From assembly GCF_000003815.2 (NCBI RefSeq), contig NC_049981.1:21351859-21408507 (forward strand): DNA of 56,649 nucleotides. The letters are read 5' to 3'. This stretch comes from Branchiostoma floridae. Lineage: Eukaryota > Chordata > Leptocardii > Amphioxiformes > Branchiostomatidae. Numbering within the stretch: position 1 is the first letter of the stretch; every line of letters begins with the position of its first letter. The translations under genes and the position numbers were made by a program. The notes below the pieces were generated by a model. That model did not search any database and was not told the DNA's origin. It worked only from the letters and a program-made list of their open reading frames with translations. Of the stretch, positions 1 through 12,989 are shown in pieces.

Positions 1-118
1 GTACTGTTTCCCTCGACAATCAAATAATCATCTTTGTAATATAAATTGTACGGTTTCCCTCGACAATCAAATGTTCATCTTTCTGGTAAAATTGTACGTT
101 TTTCCTTGACACTCATGA
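1..118. repeat. Short tandem duplication, about 48-bp unit
   Basis: A unit starting TACNGTTTCCCTCGACAATC begins near 2 and again near 50, with a degenerate third start near 97. Confidence 0.7.
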
Positions 119-278
119 GACAAAGCACGGTGTATAATTGGTGCGGGTACATCCGCTGACAGCAGAGCGCATCTGCCTGCTCCTATCATAACACATGTCA
201 GATCCGCTGTAACTATGATGCATCTACTACCTCCGCGAACCATTATCACTGCTGTGCGAGATATCGCGATGGTTTTCT

Positions 279-1860
279 TGTGATAGGTGTGCTCCTGTGG
301 TATATTAGTGTTACATGGCTAGCTGCTACATGTATTTCTCTATCTTCTGTCATTTGTCAAAACATGCAAAGTAAAACAAAAAACGCAAAGCAAAACAAAA
401 CAAAACTCAAACTATACTTAGATGAAGGTTAAATGGTGCAGAATTAACGTTACTTCATAGGAAACCCCTGATTTGGTAAATCGCACAAGGTCTTTAGCTA
501 TCTTTAGAAACACTTCTTCGGTATGACTAGTTGTTACATGTATTTCTCTACCTTCTGTCATTTGCAAAACTTGCAAAGCAGTACAAAACTCTATATAGAT
601 AACTGTGCAAGATTACTCAATAGGAAACCCACGATTTAATGTGATAGGCGTGCTCCTGTGGTATATTAGTGTTACATGGCTAGTTGATACATGTATTTCT
701 CTATCTTTTGTCATTTGCAAAACATGCAAAGCAAAACAAAAAACGCAAAGCAAAACAAAACTCAAATGACATAGATGAAGGTTTAAATGGTGCAGAATCA
801 ACGTTACTTCATAGGAAACCCCGGATTTGGTAAATCGCACAATGTCTTTAGCTATCTTTAGGAACACTTCATCGGTATGGCTAGTTACTATTTCTCTACC
901 TTCTGTCATTTGCAAAACATGCAAAGCAAAACCAAACCCAACGATGATGTAGATAAGGTGCAATATCACTTCATAGGTAACCCATGACTTGGTAAATCAC
1001 ACAAGGTCTTTAGCTATCTTTAGGCGGACTTCTTTGGTAAACCGTGCTTCATATTATATGGGGAGTATAGCTCTACCTTCTGTCATTTACAACACATACA
1101 AAGTAAAACCAAACTCAAAGATGATAAAGGTTTAACTGTGCAAAATCATTTCATAGGAAACCCCTGATTTGGAAAATTGCACAAGGTCTTTAGCTATCTT
1201 TAGGAACAATTCTTCGGTATGGCTAGTTGCTATTTCTCTACCTTCTGTCATTGGCAAAACATGCAAAGCAATACAAAACTTAAAGGTGAAATAGATAACT
1301 GCAAAATTAGTCAATAGGAAATCCATGATTTCATGTGATAGGCGTGCTCCTGTGGTTTATCAGTGTTATATGGCTAGTTGACTGGGGGAATAGATCCCTT
1401 TACTGTTGTTTGTTTGCTAGTATTTTGTAATGCTGTTTGCTTGTTAGAATTTTCTTTATGTACCATCCTGTTACCCACACCTCTCAGATCTCATTCTGTG
1501 AATCTTAATAAATAGATAGTTGCTACATGTCTTCCTCTACCTCCTGTCATTTGCAAAGCATGCAAAAGAAAACCAAACTCAACGAAGATATAGATGAGGG
1601 GTTAACTGTGCAAAAGTACTTCATAGGAAACCCATAATTTGGTAAATCACACAAGGTCTTTAGCTATCTTAAGGCATACTTCTTGGTAAACCGTGCTACA
1701 AGTTATATAGCTAGTTACTATCTCTCATCTTCTGTCATTTGCAAAACATCCACAAAATCCAACAAAACTCAACGATGATATACATACCGGTTTCACTGTG
1801 CAAAAATCCTTTGTAGGAACCAATAATTAGGTACGCCACACAATGTATTCAATTAGTATC
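279..1860. repeat. Tandem array of about 180-bp units (8 copies) with higher-order structure
   Basis: The marker TTCTGTCATTTGCAAAAC recurs near 351, 551, 704, 896, 1074, 1239, 1536 and 1725. A second marker, GATAGGCGTGCTCCTGTGG, recurs only near 281, 641 and 1337, showing higher-order units of about 350-360 bp. An unrelated stretch at about 1385-1510, ending in an AAATAAATAG-like tail, interrupts the array. On the minus strand most copies encode a related peptide with the core KIAKDLVRFTKSGVSYE followed by GTAACG or similar. Confidence 0.85.
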
Positions 1861-2612
1861 ATTTGCTTGATTGTTTGTTTGCTTAACTGAAATTTCCGTT
1901 CGTGAAATATAAACATTTACTCGCTGTTGGGGACTTTTTGCACTGACACAAAAGCGTTGGTAACTTTTGTATACTTCGAATTGATACGCTTAGAAAATCA
2001 ACAACCGACACAAAAACACCTTTTTGGGTAAATATCTCTTCTCCTCTTCTGTCAATAATCACTCAAGTATGACATATGTATAGATACGTATTTATATGAT
2101 AACATATTACTTACAAAAGGCAGACTACGTTCACCTATATGAGCATATTCTGGCCACACAACATCAATCTCATCTACAAAAAACGGATGATCCCACTCAA
2201 CTTTTTATTGTATGTAAACTGAATTTGCGTTGTTGCATTGTCTGTTTTTGCATATTTATTGTCTATGTGATATGGGCCAAATTCCTGCAACAAAGTTGAC
2301 ATATATGATACACGATAATAAATTGACGTTAGGTTTTGAATAGATGAATCCCTACGTTACCCCTAGGTTCTCACCACGGACCGTCCGACGGCTTTGTCTC
2401 AATCTCTAGTCATCTCTGTAAAAGCCCTTTAGTTCCGCGGTCTGCCGCCAGTATTTTCTCCCGCCCTTTTTTTACTAACCCTTCTCACGAAACAATCGAT
2501 TGTTAAACCTGAGTGCAAACTAATGCAGCTGCCGATCAATCATGCTGATTCCCTGCACCCATGGCTCAACATATTGGATTTTGTGTTTCGCTAATCAACA
2601 GCCTCTCAAAGG
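1861..2612. other. Unassigned AT-rich DNA
   Basis: No exon-like segment or repeat family recognised. Only short open frames without supporting splice sites. Confidence 0.5.
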
Positions 2613-3130
2613 CGCGATGAGTATTCATCGCGTGTCGGAAACACTTCAGCGGTGTGCCACCTGAGGAGCGTCTTTTTAACGTGGTAAAGAGCTGGTTCGC
2701 CTTTATCTGTGGGGTAACCTATATCCGTTGTTTTTGAAAATAAGGTTATGAAGTCGATGAGTATTCGTCGCGTGTCGAAAACACTTCAGCGGTGTCCCAT
2801 CTGAGGTGCATCTTTTAGCTATCACATGTCTAGGAAATCGTGGTAACTATATATAGCTGGTTCACCTTTATCTGTGGGGTAACTATATCCGTTGTTTAAA
2901 AAAAAAGAGTATACAGGGATATCAAGTCGATGAGTATTTATCTCGTGTCGAAAACATTTCTTTCAGCGGTGTCCCACCTGAGGAGCATCTTTTAGCACAT
3001 GCTTGTGAAAACGATATATAGTAGGTTGTTCACCTTTATCTGTGGGGTAGCCTATATCCGTTGTTTTTGAGAATAGGGTACATGTATATAGGGATATCAA
3101 GTCGATGGACCGAGGTTTCAAACTGCAATG
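2613..3130. repeat. Tandem copies of a 'TTTATCTGTGGGGTAAC' element end (3 units of about 160-175 bp)
   Basis: Three units each carry CGCGTGTCGAAAACACTTCAG followed by a segment ending in CTTTATCTGTGGGGTAACC and ATATCCGTTG. The last segment is the inverted terminal repeat of the dispersed element found intact at 17585 and 38902. The matching opposite end (CAACGGATATAGG, then GGTGAACTAGCG) lies at about 3403-3445. Confidence 0.75.
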
Positions 3131-3924
3131 ATTCAAAATCATTCTTTTGTTTACAGACAAAATGAAAATTTCTCCTCTATTAACATCACATAACCAACAC
3201 ATTACAAAAAGAAAAGAAAAAGAAGTCGAACCCAACAAGTTAGACTAGAGTAGACACGCCTTACACTGTTTTACACTATTTGTCCCTTTAAAATTTGTGT
3301 TACCTGCAATTAACCCTGACGAAAAAAATCTTTTTCTTTATCCTGTAAAATTGCAATATTTTCAAAACATTTTAAAGTCGTCGTCCGTAGACTTGATATA
3401 AAACAACGGATATAGGTCTCTCCGCGAATAATGGTGAACTAGCGTTATATTGATACAGTCAAAAGGTATTCTCATACACAGAGGGGCTAAAGTGGCACAA
3501 TAACAGACGTATGTGGATGACTGTGAACCCGGAAACCAGCTCACTGATCGCTCCAGTGATTCCTCCATCAACACGTCTGGACCGATTCCCATTGATTTGC
3601 CTCTATTATGTCGTGATACAGCAGCCTTGCAGCCGCATCCATCCGTTTGTGGCAACTCTAGCTATCCCGGCAAACGCGCTTGATGATGAATGCTCACCCG
3701 AAACGAGCATCTGTTGTCTGCAAGAATGATAGCTATCCCGCCATTATTGTGTTCACCCTGAAATCAATGCGTATAGAAAGTAGGATTCCGTTGCAAATCG
3801 GGTTCCCACAGTGTGAAAAACAAAACAAAGCAAAGCAAAAACTGGTAACAACGAACGGATGGATATTGAAGCTAGCACGAAAATTACAACACACTTCCAG
3901 TACTGCCAATACGACAATAGATAC

Positions 3925-4252
3925 ACAAAAGATGCTGAGACAACAGAGTGAACTGATATACATGTATAAGAAAGGAGGAACGTGAAAAAGGTCTGGATAA
4001 GTCGGGTTTTCCCGCTGTATGTTTCCGATGGTGATTGTCAGAGGCATTGTGGCGGTTGTATGAGGCAAACATGGCACCTTTCGTAATGTTAACACGAAAA
4101 ATAATACACGAAAAATGTCGAGACAACTAAGTGAACTGATATATATGTACAAGAGAGAAGAAACGTGAAAAAAGGTCTGCTTCAATCGGAAGTTTTCCTG
4201 TTCCCGATAGTGATTGTCAGAGTTATTGTGCGGGTTGTATGAGGCAAACATG
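3925..4252. repeat. Two-copy tandem duplication, about 183-bp offset
   Basis: GAGACAACAGAGTGAACTGA near 3936 and its variant near 4119 begin two diverged copies. Both run through GAACGTGAAAAAGGTCTG and end near GTTGTATGAGGCAAACATG. Confidence 0.75.
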
Positions 4253-5110
4253 CGCACCCCATGGCGCCTGCGACTCACGCCATCTGTCTCTCTCTCCTCA
4301 CAACAAAGCGAACACACCGACCGCGTCCTATATCCGTCCCGCCATGTCAGATCGGCAAGGTCAACTCATAGTCCTGGTCAAAACACGGGGCTGGGAGGTC
4401 AGCAGTCCATGCAAGAAACATTCTAAAGGTGCCCGCCAACTTTGTATTCGTGTGGCAAAATTATTTAAAAGCAAACCGCTTTTTGGATATTCGTCTGTGA
4501 TTTTAAACATTTAAGTGTGTTTGACATGTTTCTGTGGTTACCTTTTTATTCAATGTAAAAGAACATGTTATTCAGCTCTAGGGCTGCTAAAAGTCTTTGT
4601 GAATAAATCCCGTTTATTAATTTATATAAAATCAGTTCCAACCTGTACTTCACTCACCTATTAAATACATGCACCTGAAAGCATCTCCCAAATCTATTCA
4701 TTTATCATATTGCAGTCTTGTTTTACTGGAATTTGTAGAAATTTTGTGTTGTTTGTTTTATTCCTCGCATTCCTAAACCCACGACTAGTACTCAAAAGTA
4801 CTGAAAACTTATTTTTTATGTATTTTGATCATACTATATTAAACAAACTAATGTCAATCTATATGTTTAATTGCACTGTGCGATGATGCCGAGCATGTAT
4901 CAGAGCAGTTTCAGACCCCATGTTGTAGATTAGTATTAGAAGTCCTGTTAGTATATATACTTTATTACGACATTTGTATTTGAATGCCTATACTTAACCT
5001 AATAGAACATGGATGTACACTGAAGGCCATCATTCATTCATTCATTGTTATAGACTTTATCTCGGTAATATTGTACCACGAGTTGCATGCGGTAGAACTT
5101 TACACTTACG

Positions 5111-5255
5111 TTAGCTTAACAACTACATGTTTATGGCTGCGATGTAAACTTGATAAAACAAAGTGCTTCAAATCCTCTAGAACTAGACACTCAAGTTAGC
5201 TTAACTACATTTATTTCCCTGCGATGTAAACTAGATAAAACAAAGTGCTTCAAAT
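5111..5255. repeat. Two-copy tandem duplication of about 60 bp
   Basis: GTTAGCTTAAC...GATAAAACAAAGTGCTTCAAAT occurs twice, near 5111-5172 and 5195-5254. Confidence 0.75.
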
Positions 5256-5586
5256 AGCCTTATGTGTTGGCATCTTGCCTACACTATGGTATCTGTCTGT
5301 ATTTGCAATTCTAGGCCCTGGCTCCTGCATAGAAACTTTTTTCACCAGCTATAGCTAGTGGCAGTGATTTCCTTTCTTTAATACTGTCTTAGAAGAGCAA
5401 CTGCGACTTTACTCTAGTTAACTTCACTTTACTTTAGAGAAAATAGCCTACCCAAAGTTCAAACAGGATGTTAAACTCTATTTATCAAATATTCTGTTAG
5501 AGTGCGAGGAATTTGAGGAGAGTAAAATCCGTTTTCTACAAAGAACAAAAAAACACCGGACGTTGTACATATAATGTTACGTGTAT

Positions 5587-5960
5587 ATCATGTACGTATA
5601 TCAGGCAGAAATGTGTTCTTAATGTAGATTACAGTCTCTCATTCATTCTTTCATTCATTCATTCATTCAATCAATATATCGCTTTCTTCACATTTGTATA
5701 AGGAGGGTTAGACAGGAAGCAGCGTCGCTTCTCCTCTTACATGTGAACAAAAATAAGGACACATATACAAGACTACGAACACTAAATAACAAAGCCAAAC
5801 GATGATGATAACGACATGAAAAACAAACAAACATATACGTAGCTTTTTATTACCTTGTAAGCGTGTAAGTGTAAGTCCTGATGGAGAGGAGCAGTCCTTG
5901 GCCTAAACACATAGGCATATATCAGGCAGAAAGGTGTTCTTAATGTAGATTATGTCTCTC

Positions 5961-5996
<36 letters not shown>

Positions 5997-5997
5997 C
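5587..5997. repeat. Local duplication next to the PRDM8 exon
   Basis: ATATCAGGCAGAAATGTGTT with the following ATTC-type microsatellite near 5589 reappears at 5917, just before the exon. The second copy leads into a CAAT microsatellite (5962-5996). A 15-bp copy of the exon's 3' border lies between them near 5850. Confidence 0.7.
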
Positions 5998-6012
5998 AAA
6001 GTTTTCCCTTAC

Positions 6013-6236
6013 CTTGTAAGCGTATGAGACCATCCTCTTGTCCTTGGTCCTTATCCCGATGAGCACCGCCGGATCCACGTCGTCCGTGCCGGATACATAC
6101 GGGCCGAATACGGTTCTGGGCGGGATGTCAGTCGTCGTCCAGACACCCGTCAGCAGCTCGGTGGAGTCCCTCTCGTCTGTCATGGTCTGGCCTCGGATTT
6201 CTCTCCCTTCATCCATTGTCTGCCCCATGCGCTGCC
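6013..6236 (-). CDS. PRDM8-like PR-domain exon
   Basis: 224 nt, acceptor ATTCCCCCGCAG, donor GTAAGG, phase 1 in and 0 out. It reads LLTGVWTTTDIPPRTVFGPY and then IGIRTKDKRMVSYAYK. The 'TTxDIPxxxxFGP' and 'I-x-TKDKR-x-V-x-Y' patterns are those of the PR domain start of PRDM8; PRDM13 is the next best match. PRDM proteins are nuclear regulators combining a PR/SET-type domain with zinc fingers. Three in-frame Met codons (first at 6228) precede the domain, so translation may start here or in an earlier exon. The rest of the PR domain and the zinc fingers are not recognisable at lower coordinates. A 15-bp copy of the exon end with its donor occurs at about 5848-5866. Confidence 0.8.
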
Positions 6237-8927
6237 CTGCGGGGGAATTAATTAAGGCTACATTTAAAAGTGTGTTTTTCCGCGGGCCGTGCGACGCATT
6301 CAGTGTGGCCATGAATCAAGCAGCTGATCCGATATCGCTGGGTTCCATTACAGACTGACGTCGTCGTGTTCCCGTCTCCGTTATCCTGCTGTCTCTGCGA
6401 GCGGCCGTGAGCGAAACCAGAACTAGAAACGTTTTTGTTGATCTCGTGGGGACGTCAAGTTTCCATTCTCTCGCCGAGTTGGAACCTAGTACGCCTGTCA
6501 GCACAACACCCTTTTATCTGCACGGCGGAGAGCCCAGGAGAGCCGGCCTCTCACGGTGGCCTGTTGAACCTACAGTCAAACTACCCACGGCGGTTCGGGA
6601 AATAGCGCGCTCGGCTAGCGGGGAAGTTTGTGTACGGCTGAGGTAATAGCCATGACTACTAACGGTGCAGTGTGTGTGTCTCTCTCTACAGTCACTCCCC
6701 GGCGCAAGACTTGATCGATCTGCTCAGGCTAATTACGCATTACCTCTACACATAGCAGCTTGTGCCTGTCCGGACCCGTATAATTCGTATGGATGTCGAT
6801 ACGTTTTGCTCGCAACGTGCGACCGGCGATTTCGCTGACTGTCGGCGAAATTGCCTGGACGACCAAAAGGCCCCAATTACGCAGCATTTCTGACTGAAAC
6901 AGACGTCCCACAGACTAGACCATGTCCCACTACTTCATACTAAGTCGAAACATCTAGAATCCAACGTGACGACAGAAGTCTTTGCTTTGCAAAGTATGTT
7001 ATTTTTCTCATTCAAGACAAAGCCACACACAACCCAAGCGCAACTACATAACAGCAATGATGGTATTGAATACGCCCCATAGTACTTTAACACCACTATC
7101 ATGGATATAAATATGGAAAACCGATTAGATCAATAAGCATAATAGAGATCTATTTATAAGGCAGCACGTGTTTAGACTGCACTCAATGTTTGCGTCAATT
7201 GTCATTTTTAAACCTTAGCCGGAAGATAATATTATTTTCCTTTCATGTACACATTCACATTAAATCTATCCAATACAATTTACCACATCAAAATCTCGTT
7301 ACACCACGTGTCATTATTCACAATCTAACTAGCTTTTCCAATTTAGGACGCCAAGGCTGTCATGGCTGATAATTTTGGCGTCTAATTCTGTAGTTGCTGG
7401 TTCCTAAGAGCGATAATTGGAGAGGATATGTTTATTACCGGGACATCTGCAGTGAGTGATACACCACGGACGTGATGGCGGAGTTACAGACAGCGGAGAG
7501 AGGGCGACGTACATACGCGCGTGTTGCAGGTGGTGAAAATGCGTTAATAATACCCCGACCACCTGGGACTGTCTTATTGCTGGGGGGAAGCCGTAATTTG
7601 GCACTGTCACAGTCGGAAGAAGAAGAGAGCGAGCTAGCTAGCGTTACCGTGCGATGATTTAAATACTTGTTCGCGGTAACATATGTCCATTTGCTGATGA
7701 AAAGTGATATAAAATAGAGATCGATCCGCGACGTCGCTTTTCTTTCCTGGAATCTTTTCCGGGAATGGATGAATGAATCGATCAGGCGGCAATAATATCA
7801 TCGCGGTCTGTCTGACATTCCGATCAGATCCTCGGCGTGTCAATTTCTATATTGTTGGAGGTGAGAACGATCGGCGGCTGATGGGCCCGCCATCCGCGTT
7901 TGTCACTCTCCTCCCCCATCAGCGGCGTAAAGTACGGGCCTTCAATACTTGCCCGGCCGCCGCGTTGACCCTAATGCGGCCCTGTCTGTGGTGATTTCTG
8001 CCCGGCGCTGGCTACAAGTGATTCGGGGAGGATGTGTCATTCCCGTATGTCGTCATAAAGGGTTGTTAGGAGGGGATATCCGGCGGCCTGCGTCGCGATA
8101 AACATCATCAGGAGCGGGGAAACGACACTCGTGGGTGCCCGCCCTTAATGTGGGGACTTAAGAGCGGCGCATTACGGCGGGCCCTGGGGGAAGGAGCCGG
8201 CAACTCGGAGAGGAGGAGGAGGGGAAGATTGCGGGACGCACTTAAGTAATCAGCTGAGACCGCTTAGGTTGAACCCACTACGCCAGGGCCCTGTAGGCAT
8301 GGGCGGGTGTGACTATTGTACCAAGTACATCCATGCTTTCAGCTAGAATATGTATTTATATATCTCTTTTGCAATCATTGCTTTTACCTTTAAGTTAGCA
8401 TCACTATGGTATTTTACGAAAACGTTACTTTTAAGTAATAAGTTGAACCGACTAGGTTAAGCTCACAAGGCCTGGACCTGATAGACATTGACGGGTGTGA
8501 ATATTGCACAAAGTACATCTATGCATTTAGGATTAAAACAAACAACCAAGAAATAAATATTTGCACATTTTGCAAGCGTCGATTTTAAGTTGATTGCTGA
8601 GTATCGCTTCGGTACTTTTACAGGAATGAACATCGCGACATCAAGACCTCGCGCTGAAATAAAAAGAGTTGACAATATGGAAATTTGACAAGTTGGATGA
8701 ATCACCACTTTCTCGCACATAGTTCGCTATCTTATCAGTAAGGCACATTTCAGCGTCTTTGAACTGTATGTAGAGTTACGTTCGTTCCTTATCTTCGATG
8801 GCGTGGAACAAAAACAGGGTATAATGGTTCGAAGGAAGAAAACTTGAGAGTATAATGGGAGACGACGGCCCTGAGTGGCAACATTTTTTAAGATGTCCCC
8901 TGTCTGAAGAATTCGTCCATGTAAGAA
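6237..8927. other. Non-coding DNA upstream of the PRDM8 exon, GC-rich block at about 7730-8290
   Basis: No convincing exon. The block near 7730-8290 is clearly more GC-rich than its surroundings and is repeat-free by eye. A degenerate two-copy duplication lies at 8255-8355 and 8440-8530 (shared CGGGTGTGAMTATTG). For a developmental regulator such DNA is a reasonable place for enhancers or a promoter, but no specific site can be proven from one sequence. Confidence 0.35.
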
Positions 8928-9335
8928 CCCCCCCCCCCTCACTACAAGGCGATCGCGTTGGAACCTCGCTACGACCTAAATTGAATTTGAGTAACTATTG
9001 ACTTCATATTTGGAATATCATGCAAAATATTAATGTATGGCTGAAGAGAAAATAAAACATACAAAGAGTAAAAAGATTTGTTTTTCATCTATGAGATTCT
9101 GCCCTCTTTCCACTAGACGGCGATCGCACTGCGCTTTCACTGCGACCTAAATAGGATATGTGTATCCTTCGCTTTCACACTGGGTATATCATACAAAATG
9201 TAAAAGTGTGACTGGGAAGAAAACATGAAATGTAAATTGTAAAAAAATCGTTTTTTTTTCTATACAATTCGTTGAGCGATGTATCAAATTTGAGGTCGCA
9301 GAGAGAGCGCGGCGAGAGCCTAGTGGAATGGTGGT
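8928..9335. mobile_element. Two adjacent MITE copies, 'CTAGACGGCGATCGCRCTGCG' family
   Basis: The copy at about 9103-9335 starts CTTTCCACTAGACGGCGATC and ends with the inverse, GAGAGCCTAGTGGAAT. A truncated relative (8928-9100) precedes it, with the same interior (GACCTAAAT...ATCATGCAAAAT...AAAGATT). Intact relatives are at 22478, 31235 and 34937. No coding capacity, about 230-245 bp: a non-autonomous DNA transposon. Confidence 0.75.
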
Positions 9336-11355
9336 GTAACATAAGCAGGGTTTGGATGTAACCAAGGCGCTTCTGACGCTGCCAAAAACCTTCTGTCTTC
9401 AGACGGCCGGTTCCTATTGATTGCGACCGGGCCGCCCGTCGCCGGTCTTTTGACTCCGTGATGAATTAAAGGTATTGAGAGCAACTATGTGTGAAAAGAG
9501 GACATCGGGCCGTGCAGGCGGCGCAGGGAAGAATAGGTTCGGGCACAGAACTGTAGTTCGATCGGCTCTGAATGAAATTTTGGTGCACACAACGTAACGT
9601 TTCTTCACAACAACATACACGTTTTTGACCGACTGTCACGCGTATATACTAGCGCAACTAGAATGAGAGACAATGTAGGTCAGTGCCAATATAACGTCGT
9701 GAATATGGGAGCTACTTGGCTTACCGAGTTATTTCATTGATCTGGCACAGTTCTATACACAAACCCTATAACAGGGTAAATACATAGTGTGTCATATACA
9801 AAACAACGAGCCAACGTGGCACTCAAATTCTAGCTGACAAGTAGTTAAATCAAGGGAGACAACAACAACATGGGATGCCAGGACACAGGGCGAGCTCCTA
9901 TATACGAGTCTACCTGGAGATTCCATTCCCCTACATCACGTACATTAGCGCTATGATTACATCAAACGTGACACGTCATCTATACTCACTGCGCCTGAGA
10001 TTGGAGCTTCCCGGTTAGAGGATTCTTTCCCCCTTCTCCTGCGAGCGACAGACAGACAGACAGCTAGAGCGTTCGCCGTTGGCTGGCTTGCACACACAAC
10101 GCAGAAAAACAAGTGTAGGTAGATGGCGGGCACCGTAACATATGCTAGCTGGGCGAACAAAGAGGTCGGGATGGCAGCAAGTTTGGCTCCCCGCGCGCCC
10201 CGTATGAATAGAGCTGCTGATTGATTTCCAACCAGCCAGCATCTGTGATGATTGCACGCGGAGAGGGCATTCCACACAAAAGTAGTCAGTTGAACCAAAG
10301 GACGTCGGTCTTACCTCTTAGTAGTCGGCGTGGGGAGGGTAATGCAGGCCACGCGCCCGTGGTTTGCGCCCGTCTGGCGATCGGTTGAACGGAGCCTGTG
10401 ACCTGTACGGAGTAGTGTGGCTGCCGGCTTGTGATATGTTTATGAAGTCGTGCCGAAACACAAATGGATGGACCAGTCAGGCATGGCGAATGTATCCCAT
10501 AGGGCGGTTTGTTCGCGTGTCTACCGTCCAATTTTCACACCTGATTGGTTATTATCTGATGAATCTAATTACTTAATTTATGATGTTAGCCCACGGTAAA
10601 TGGGATTTGACAAAATGCATATCCTGCAGCAGATGCTAGTGTAAAACCCGAGCAACTGGGACGCGTCGGCTTTTCTAGAATGCAGCAAGCCAGCGAAGGA
10701 CTTAGGGCAGAGTGGCCAAAAGGCGTTACTAATAGGCCGATAGAAATTCTCCAAATGCGATATTATTAAGATCCACGCCAATACCTTCGGAATACGCTGT
10801 TAGGAAAATCGCCCGGACTGCATGATTTTCAACAACATATGCCACGGCTAATTATGTACGGTAAGCGACTTTACGCAAATTTGCCTGAAAACATTCCGCT
10901 CGGGGTGTCGGCTTTATTATTCATGAGCGTCGATCCTGTTTAAATGCCGGGTTAGTTTTGCGTGTAGAGACCGCCATCTGCTCAGAGAACGGAGGGTTCT
11001 GTTTGTCGAACAATAGAGGAGGAAACAGTGGTGCACACAGCTAGACCACACGCCCCCTCCCCCCGATCAACAATGACAACTACCCGTCTGAGATCATACA
11101 ATTTCCCTGTCGTATTACATCAGACGCTCCACTAAATCACGACAATAATGGTTCGTATGTTAGAGTGGCCATTACAGGGTGGGTTTCTCCTCAGAGATTC
11201 ACCCGTATCCCACCCGAGACTTCCACCTCGAAACCTCCTTCATCCATCCTGACACGCAGACGCTTTCTTCTCCCGACAACATACTGTACATCCCGGCTAC
11301 TGTTACCTCGGAGTATCCGCTGTCAGACAGTCACAGTCCCATAACCCCGCCCCCT
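9336..11355. other. Non-coding DNA; one strong minus-strand donor at 10314
   Basis: No gene recognised. CTAAGAG followed by GTAAGACC on the minus strand (exon side at 10315) is a near-consensus donor and could end an untranslated first exon of the PRDM8-like gene. The stretch 10860-11000 carries an ATTATTCATGAG motif and a CATCTG E-box. Confidence 0.3.
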
Positions 11356-11421
11356 GTTCGATCATGGTTCTATTTCGAACACCTCCGTGTTCGATCATGG
11401 TTCTATTTCGAACACCTCCGT
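11356..11421. repeat. 33-bp direct repeat, two copies, with inner inverted repeat
   Basis: GTTCGATCATGGTTCTATTT... begins at 11356 and again at 11389, without mismatches by eye. Each copy contains TGTTCGA and TCGAACA in inverse orientation. More TTCGA words follow to 11483. Confidence 0.8.
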
Positions 11422-12989
11422 CAAAAATAGCCTTTTTTGTTCGAAAAAAGAATATGGGGTTCTATTTGTTCGATATGGCGTTCGACAGGGTCGGCCCATT
11501 ATCCAGCCGATATGTAATATACAACATGCTGAGGACAGCCGTTTCGTGAGCTGTGATGATGGTTACTATTAAATGTCGCCTCGCTCTAAACCAGCACCAA
11601 GGACAAGAAGGTCACCGTGTAGATGAGAGGCGGACGATTTTTTTATTTCTAACACCCGCGCATATTATTACCTGCAAACTTATCCATCACTTTATTACCA
11701 CGCCACGATCGATGTTAATTTCAGGGTTGATACTGAGAAACATATGGCGGGAGTGGTCCTAAATAACGCGCTGCCAGATGATGGTCTCAGGCAAGCGTTA
11801 CGTCTACACGTCAAAAGACATCTGCGATCGTTCTACTCTGTTAAAGCAACAAATAACTTTAAATATACAGGAGAGAGACGGGAGAAAATTAGCTAATTTG
11901 GAACTTGTTTTCGCAAGGTCTTATCTACATTACTACAAGCGTAATTTAATGATCATTTGTTTCAATTGTGACATAAGTTCATTCTCTTTTGCAGATTGAA
12001 GATTGCCACAGACAGCTGCGAAACATACTTAGCCCAACTTTACATCCAAATTGTACGACAAATCTTAGTTGGAAACGGTTTGCGATAATTAATCCAATAT
12101 GTTAGAGCAAGTGTCGCGGCTTGTGTTGGCAGTGCGCGATCTGTGACTGCGGTATTTGCGGGTAATTCAATCTGAGTTGACTCACGCAAACGTGGATTAT
12201 GTGACAGGTTGTAGACACCCATGGGGTTTGCAACAAAATCTAATCGGCAAGACTCTAAATGCAATTAACAACAGCGGCGCGATAGACTCACCCTCACATA
12301 TGGCGAAGAAAGCAACCCTACCCACCACTCTTTCTCTCTGTCTCTCTCTCTCTTGGCTCCGCCGTCCTGGAAGTGAGCCAGGAATGCAGACTGTCAAATT
12401 AACCCTGATTGAAGCGCCTCGGATTTATTTAAAACTCCATCAAAGCGAAACAAAAAGGACCAAATTGCGCGGAGACACGCCGATGATTGTCTTGAGTCAG
12501 ATCCCGGTAAAGAGCCATTGTGTGGTGACGGGTTGGATAAAGGGCCCGTAAAATAATGGAAACACAATTTGCGTGGTGGGGATTTACGAATCACCCAGAA
12601 ATGACTTCCAACATGTCAATATGGCGTCAAGATCATTGCGTTTGCCGTAATTTGGCAGCGATCTGGGATGAGGAACCGCCGCCTGTTTTTTATTTGACGT
12701 CCCGAGTCCCATCTTTTGGCAGGCTAAATGAGCGTTTACTCAAACAGATTGGGAAGAGGAATTGTCTGCGATGCGACGTCTTTGGGAACAAATGCATATT
12801 TATCGCCGTCTTAGCGGGGGTAATTTGTTATTTGTCAGCGGATAATGCTGAGATAGCAGCGGAGATTCCGACAGGCGGGACGGGACCCTCCCGTCATCCG
12901 TCTTCCGGGACGTTTAAGGGCTGACAAACGGCGGATTTCAGGACGGGGAGAGAGATGAGGAAGCCGCATTCCACCGGGGCGGAGACCTC

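Noticed and set aside
3733-4317. 194-codon minus-strand open frame
   Set aside because: It covers a two-copy duplication, low-complexity composition and no recognisable domain or splice signals.
9957-10531. Overlapping minus-strand frames of 80-113 codons
   Set aside because: No domain similarity recognised, several frames open at once, and no splice-site pair framing them.
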